Source: Anaerolineae bacterium (GTDB lineage Bacteria; Chloroflexota; Anaerolineae; Anaerolineales; Villigracilaceae). Taken from it: a DNA stretch of 6,684 nucleotides. This document shows, one piece after another, positions 5,155-6,684 of this stretch; positions within the stretch are counted from its first letter, which is position 1; each line of letters starts with the position of its first letter. The position numbers and the translations under genes are program-made. The DNA is taken from positions 190-6,873 of the forward strand of contig PLNY01000390.1 of NCBI GenBank assembly GCA_003141915.1, given 5' to 3'. The notes beneath the pieces are model-generated. The model saw nothing but the letters and a program-made list of their open reading frames with translations. It made no database searches and was not told where the DNA came from.

Positions 5155-5352
5155 ATGCCTAAGAAAAACAGATCGAAATGTCAGTCTCCATATTTGCTTG
5201 CTGAATTTCTGGAAAGGCGACCCTTAATGTTGGGGGGAATTGGGTCGGCCAGTGCAATCATAAAATTGACGCATCCAGAGGTTTTACTGCCCGATTGTAA
5301 TGATTTTGATATAACGGGCTATAATTTTTTTCTAATCGCAAGGAAGAAATAG
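5155..5352 (+). CDS. Hypothetical protein (65 aa)
   Basis: Not recognised. The N-terminus is basic (MPKKNRSKCQS), followed by YLLAEFLERRPLMLGGIGSA, then a hydrophobic and mixed part with a single further Cys, ending FFLIARKK. LLAEFLERRPLML recalls the short LExR-type N-terminal motif of surface proteins in Planctomycetes and relatives, but this protein is far too short to be one of those, so I treat the likeness as chance. It starts 18 bases after the preceding gene, in the same frame, with the best ribosome site of the window. Reality rests on the ribosome site, tight packing and strand; the coding signal itself is modest. Confidence 0.55.
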   Translation: MPKKNRSKCQSPYLLAEFLERRPLMLGGIGSASAIIKLTHPEVLLPDCNDFDITGYNFFLIARKK

Positions 5353-5366
5353 CCTTGTCCTGAAAA

Positions 5367-5540
5367 ATGAACGAACATTACTCACACAAAGTAATTTGGG
5401 AACAGGAAAAACATCGGCTTCCGTGGTGTTTATTTTTCAAGTATTACAAGATTCACGATGGTCATACCGTGCATTACGAACGACATCTACGCGGCGAGGC
5501 TTTGATTAACAGATTTTGCATTTGGTTGGCTTCATTATGA
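5367..5540 (+). CDS. Hypothetical small basic protein, coupled to the glycosyltransferase gene (57 aa)
   Basis: A short open frame of 57 codons runs from ATG 5367 to TGA 5538-5540. The product begins MNEHYSHKVIWEQEKH and is unusually rich in His, Tyr and Trp (RLPWCLFFKYYKIHDGHTVH), ending FCIWLASL. A stop codon two codons before the ATG limits the start. Its stop overlaps the next start as ATGA (5537-5540), the classic arrangement for translational coupling, which is the main reason to believe it is real. I recognise no family. No good ribosome site is seen; AGGAAG lies about 20 bases upstream, too far. Confidence 0.55.
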   Translation: MNEHYSHKVIWEQEKHRLPWCLFFKYYKIHDGHTVHYERHLRGEALINRFCIWLASL

Positions 5541-6684
5541 ACGAAAAGCTAGGCATCCTGATGTATCTTGCACCGCCCAAATTGGTGAGCGCGTCTGCTT
5601 TCCTTGCCAACATGCGGAACTTTCCAGCCAAGCACGAACTCATCATTTATTCCGACCACAATTACAGTGCGGAATGGCCGGTGGTGTTCAAGCTGAGCGG
5701 TGACGTTGAAATCGCCAAGACCGAAAAGAACCGGACGGCAGTAAACAATTTAGTGTTCTTTTTGGGACTTCGCATTGCTGCAAACAGGGGATACACCCAT
5801 GTAATGATACTCGAACATGACTGTCGCGTGAATGTTGCTGGATGGGACGACATTATCTGGCAGGAATTTCTTTCCAAGAATCCAAGCGCAATCATGGGTG
5901 GGTCAATGGTTGTTTTCAATCCGTGTTCTTTTAACCGCAAAGCGGCACAAGGATTTGAGGAGCTTCTTTCCAAGTCAGTTGGCAATCGGATAATGCCGCT
6001 ATCGGTTTGCGGCACAAGCCACCTTGCGGAGCAGAGGCCGTCGTGCATTTTCCCAAATGGTGCTTTTGCCATCTACCGACTGGATTGGCTGTTGAAAATA
6101 TTCCCGGAAGTTTTGGGGACGCCACAGCAATACATTGAACTGTCGAAAACACAAAAGACTTGGGATTACGAGATTGGGATTCAACTTTGGAATGAGTTCA
6201 AGGAAAACTCTTACCAGCATGTCGTCAGCCTAGAATCAATTTATTCCGGGTATGGCAATATCCTGTGTTCTGAGGATGAGCGGAAGCAATGGTTGACCGA
6301 GGGCAAGATTGTTGGCGTTCATCAAATCAAGAGCGATTGGAAGGGGCCGGAACCGAAAGCGGTTTCAGCGGAAGCAGCGCCAATCGTTCCTGTGGCGTCA
6401 ATTCCAGCAAAGAAGGTTCGCATCTTCATAGTTACCTATGCGAATGATTTTTCCTATTTGGAGTATTGTCTGCGATCAATAAAGAAATTCGCCATCGGAT
6501 TCTCTGGCGTTACGATTCTTGTTCCAACCAAAGATGTTCACGCGCTTCGTGAAATAATCAGTCAGGTTGGAATTGAAAACGTCACTGTAAAGAGCGGTTA
6601 CGAATGGAAGGGCAAGGGGATGCTCTGGCACCTGATGCAGAAATGCCGTTCGGACGAATGGTGTCCCGACGCTGACTACGTTGG
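5537..6684 (+). CDS. Two-domain glycosyltransferase-like protein (runs off right edge)
   Basis: The frame is open for 382 codons to the window edge. Domain 1 (about 1-265) reads as a GT-A-type glycosyltransferase. It has an N-terminal strand (KLGILMYLAP), then HVMILEHDCRV (88-98), where EHD stands in the place of the metal-binding DxD motif, then PNGAFAIYR (173-181) and WDYEIGI (209-215) as a possible catalytic acidic site. An Ala/Pro/Val-rich linker (about 266-292) joins domain 2, which starts VRIFIVTYANDF and continues YLEYCLRSIKKFAIGF and VTILVP. This is the opening of a second GT-A-like domain of the type seen in phage and polysaccharide-locus transferases (DUF6492-like). The expected DxD of domain 2 lies beyond the edge. 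A cytoplasmic enzyme that sugars a phage or host component is likely; donor and acceptor cannot be read. The start overlaps the stop of the 57-residue gene. Confidence 0.75.
   Translation, partial: MNEKLGILMYLAPPKLVSASAFLANMRNFPAKHELIIYSDHNYSAEWPVVFKLSGDVEIAKTEKNRTAVNNLVFFLGLRIAANRGYTHVMILEHDCRVNVAGWDDIIWQEFLSKNPSAIMGGSMVVFNPCSFNRKAAQGFEELLSKSVGNRIMPLSVCGTSHLAEQRPSCIFPNGAFAIYRLDWLLKIFPEVLGTPQQYIELSKTQKTWDYEIGIQLWNEFKENSYQHVVSLESIYSGYGNILCSEDERKQWLTEGKIVGVHQIKSDWKGPEPKAVSAEAAPIVPVASIPAKKVRIFIVTYANDFSYLEYCLRSIKKFAIGFSGVTILVPTKDVHALREIISQVGIENVTVKSGYEWKGKGMLWHLMQKCRSDEWCPDADYV

Noticed and set aside
5136..5162. An 8-codon frame (MKEVCHYA) starting at the ATGA of the double stop TGATGA, as a possible leader peptide
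   Set aside because: Too short to support. The AGAGG it contains is better explained as the ribosome site of the 65-residue gene.
5155..5352. LAEFLERRPLML as a Planctomycetes-type N-terminal surface-protein motif
   Set aside because: The likeness is partial, and the 65-residue protein lacks the large extracellular domain such proteins carry. Chance is more likely.
5662..6220. Overlapping minus-strand frames of 73 to 136 codons
   Set aside because: All are antisense to the glycosyltransferase-like gene, which has consistent domain motifs and continues to the window edge.

Overview
The window looks like part of a tailed bacteriophage or prophage genome, probably an assembled environmental phage. 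On the minus strand there is a tightly packed late-type operon. It holds a large putative major capsid protein, four small proteins, and a long tail-spike protein that runs off the left edge. On the plus strand there is a divergent set of small accessory genes ending in a large glycosyltransferase-like gene that runs off the right edge. I see no tRNA, rRNA, CRISPR array, insertion sequence, integrase or terminase. The host cannot be named. Most start codons follow an A/T-rich stretch and lack a strong Shine-Dalgarno (SD) sequence, which would suit a host that relies little on SD-based initiation. That is weak evidence.

Minus strand, in transcription order: the putative major capsid protein (4148-2577); an inter-gene GC-rich hairpin (2531-2560); an 82-residue acidic protein (2513-2265); a 142-residue helical protein (2262-1834); a 162-residue and an 81-residue protein (1827-1339 and 1321-1076) that share a Cys-containing helical repeat; and a tail spike with a signal-peptide-like N-terminus and the start of a beta-helix (1072 to the left edge). 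Gaps between genes are 2 to 17 bases, except for the 63-base gap that holds the hairpin. One transcript for virion parts is the natural reading.

Centre: 4149-4416 is the only gene-free stretch of note. It separates the two divergent gene sets. It contains three consecutive stem-loops (4215-4320) that share one layout: a 6-bp outer stem, an unpaired 5-7 base bulge on the 5' side only, and a short GC-rich inner stem. This is the most unusual signal in the window.

Plus strand: an HNH-type protein with a helix-turn-helix in front and a possible ribbon-helix-helix behind (4417-4860); a small Cys-rich phage-type protein (4864-5136); a 65-residue orphan (5155-5352); a 57-residue orphan (5367-5540); and, overlapping its stop codon, a two-domain glycosyltransferase-like protein (5537 to the right edge). 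The last gene could modify phage or host glycans, but its substrate cannot be read from the sequence.
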